Shown piece by piece: positions 62,246 to 64,000 of a stretch of DNA of 64,000 nt (positions are counted from its first letter, which is position 1; each line of letters starts with the position of its first letter). A program made the translations under genes and the position numbers. Under the pieces are notes generated by a model. It was not told the origin of the DNA and ran no database searches. It saw nothing but the letters and a program-made list of their open reading frames with translations. The stretch is from Pycnopodia helianthoides (taxonomy: Eukaryota > Echinodermata > Asteroidea > Forcipulatida > Asteriidae): NCBI GenBank assembly GCA_032158295.1, contig CM063251.1, positions 15,885,757 to 15,949,756 of the forward strand, given 5' to 3'.

Positions 62246-64000
62246 GTGAGTAGCCTTAATAGGATCTTAGTAGAGGGCGTTGTGTACATTTTATGTCCAT
62301 TTTTACATGTTGATTTAAATCGTGTAGGAATTCCTTCCTCCGTGAAAAATCCAATGTTCAAAAGAACAGGATTGAAAAATTGTTTGTAAAAAAGAAATTT
62401 TCAATCAATTCTGGCAAGAAACATTTCAGACTGTCAAAGACAGGGAAAAACATTTGAAGACCCCACAAAAATGCCACAGGTACTTTCCCTTTAACGCTCC
62501 TGCTGCTAGACCATTCAGAATTACTCAAAGTTCCAACTCCCATGATTCCCCATTTATATTGTACACACATGGTAATATCATTTGAACAGAGTTGATAGGA
62601 AGCTGTACAACCATTTAAAACCATTCAAATGATTTTGAATGGTGGATATACTACCAAGGTTTTAGCCAGGGTTTGGTAAAAGCGTGTCAAAACTTGCTGG
62701 AATTTAAAAACTGGGAGTTCAAATTGTTCGCTTACAATACATTTACATGTAAATGACAGATAAAACAGATACCCAATAGACACCCAGACACCCCTCTGGC
62801 TATATACATATACATGTAGACATCTTTGTGTGTTACCATAGCCAAGTGGTTTCAACTCGTGAATGCACTACACAGTGAATAGAGTCTATGGCTCCAACGA
62901 GGATGTGCACAGCTTACCTTCCATTCAAAACCACATGATCAACACTGTACACAGTTGATTCACCATTTAAAACGACAATAGGGAACTGTTTCAAATGGTG
63001 CATCAACTTGTTCCGAAAAAGGTACGAAAAGTAGGTGGGTTGAAATTCAGATTTGATAAAAATCTTTATGTGCACTCCATAACAAGTCATCTAAACAGGA
63101 TTCATCTCAGAATGCCTTGATGTTTGTCTTACTTGCTCCTTAAGGCAAGGAGTTTCAAGGAGTACTTAGCTGTATCCTTAGACATGAGCCTTCTCAAGAT
63201 AAGGTGGACACAAAAAGGGGTGCTATTTAGTTTGGTTAAATATGTGTATGCCCTATTCACCACAGACTCTCTCCAATTGACTTTGTTCCTTTTGTCTTGG
63301 CCTTGATGCCCCTTAAATTGTTTGAGTAGATGCTTGAGATTTTTAGATTGAAGTTCCACTCTGCTTAAGTGCCTTACTTTACGTGGACACGATTCCATGT
63401 TTTCCTTTATTTTGCTGAGATGTTTAGAATGAGAAAATAGAATATGCTGTTGCCAACTGCTTTTTACCAACCAAAAGGATCTACATGGTATAAATGCAAA
63501 AAATAGTTAGTGGCCTGACGTTTCGACCCTAGCAGAGTCTTTCTCGAAGGCTAAATGACATCAACACACATTGGTGTGACAGAAGCTGTCAAATCTGCCG
63601 TCCAAGAAATAGATCTAATTGTGTATTAACTTTGATTATGCCATCAGTCATGATGAAGAGCGTCTATTAATATGCCTTTAAACTCTGCAAGCTCCTTTTG
63701 ACAAATCTCACCCCTTATGATCATTGCAAGCAATACAGAATTGACAAAGTTGCTGTAACCAAGAGCATGGATTTTGTTCATGTCATTATTTTATTTTTAA
63801 AAGTTCTGCCTAAACAACAATTCCGATAATGATAATTGATATGTGGTCAGTGTAAAAGAATGTCAATAATTTTTGTGCTCTGACAAGTTAAACAAAAGTG
63901 TCCGTCCTCGTGCACTGTATCTTGTTACCGGTAAAACTTAAAAGAGTCTCATGTTGCATTTTCTGAGAAAATCAGGCATGCAGCTTTTCAGCTGATTTCC
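62246..64000 (+). other. STAT intron (continues past the window)
   Basis: No exon recognised. About 62990-63045 (GTTTCAAATGGTGCATCAAC) is a diverged copy of a repeat also at about 4612-4665 and 59990-60045 (shared string TCAACTCACTGGAAAATGTT in the latter two). Confidence 0.5.

Overview
The window is animal nuclear DNA with large introns, GT-AG splice sites and many short non-autonomous repeats. Gene content (MCM6, COA3, POFUT2, a STAT5-type STAT) is metazoan. The repeat style (TTAA-flanked inverted-repeat elements, tRNA-derived SINEs with a GTGTCCTTGA tail) and a stand-alone sulfotransferase-like protein suggest an echinoderm, most likely a sea star. That assignment is inference; no search was run.

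Layout: (1) 606-7343, + strand: last nine coding exons of MCM6, with Walker B, sensor 1, arginine finger and the winged-helix C-terminus. The Walker A exon lies outside the window. (2) 13795-14422, - strand: complete two-exon COA3, 98 aa. (3) 19974-21140, - strand: a sulfotransferase-like gene with a single coding exon, a 158-bp 5'UTR intron and a TATA box. (4) 21.2-40.3 kb: a long region with no recognisable gene, rich in repeats. (5) 40316-48968, - strand: complete POFUT2, 445 aa, with two alternative 67-nt versions of one exon (44642-44708 and 45552-45618). (6) 52354-53254, + strand: a small two-exon gene for an unrecognised 101-aa protein. (7) about 57.59 kb to the right edge, + strand: the start of a STAT5-type STAT gene (noncoding first exon, ATG exon, one further exon).

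The genes do not form an operon or pathway. They are unrelated housekeeping and signalling genes: replication helicase, cytochrome oxidase assembly, ER O-fucosylation and JAK/STAT transcription. MCM6 and COA3 converge, and POFUT2 and the small gene diverge.

The two most striking observations are the probable mutually exclusive exon pair in POFUT2, and a TTAA-flanked MITE superfamily with at least 18 copies. Its four subfamilies share an internal core, but their terminal inverted repeats have changed in parallel at both ends. One copy has an empty-site counterpart in the window, and three times two elements abut and share one TTTAAA.
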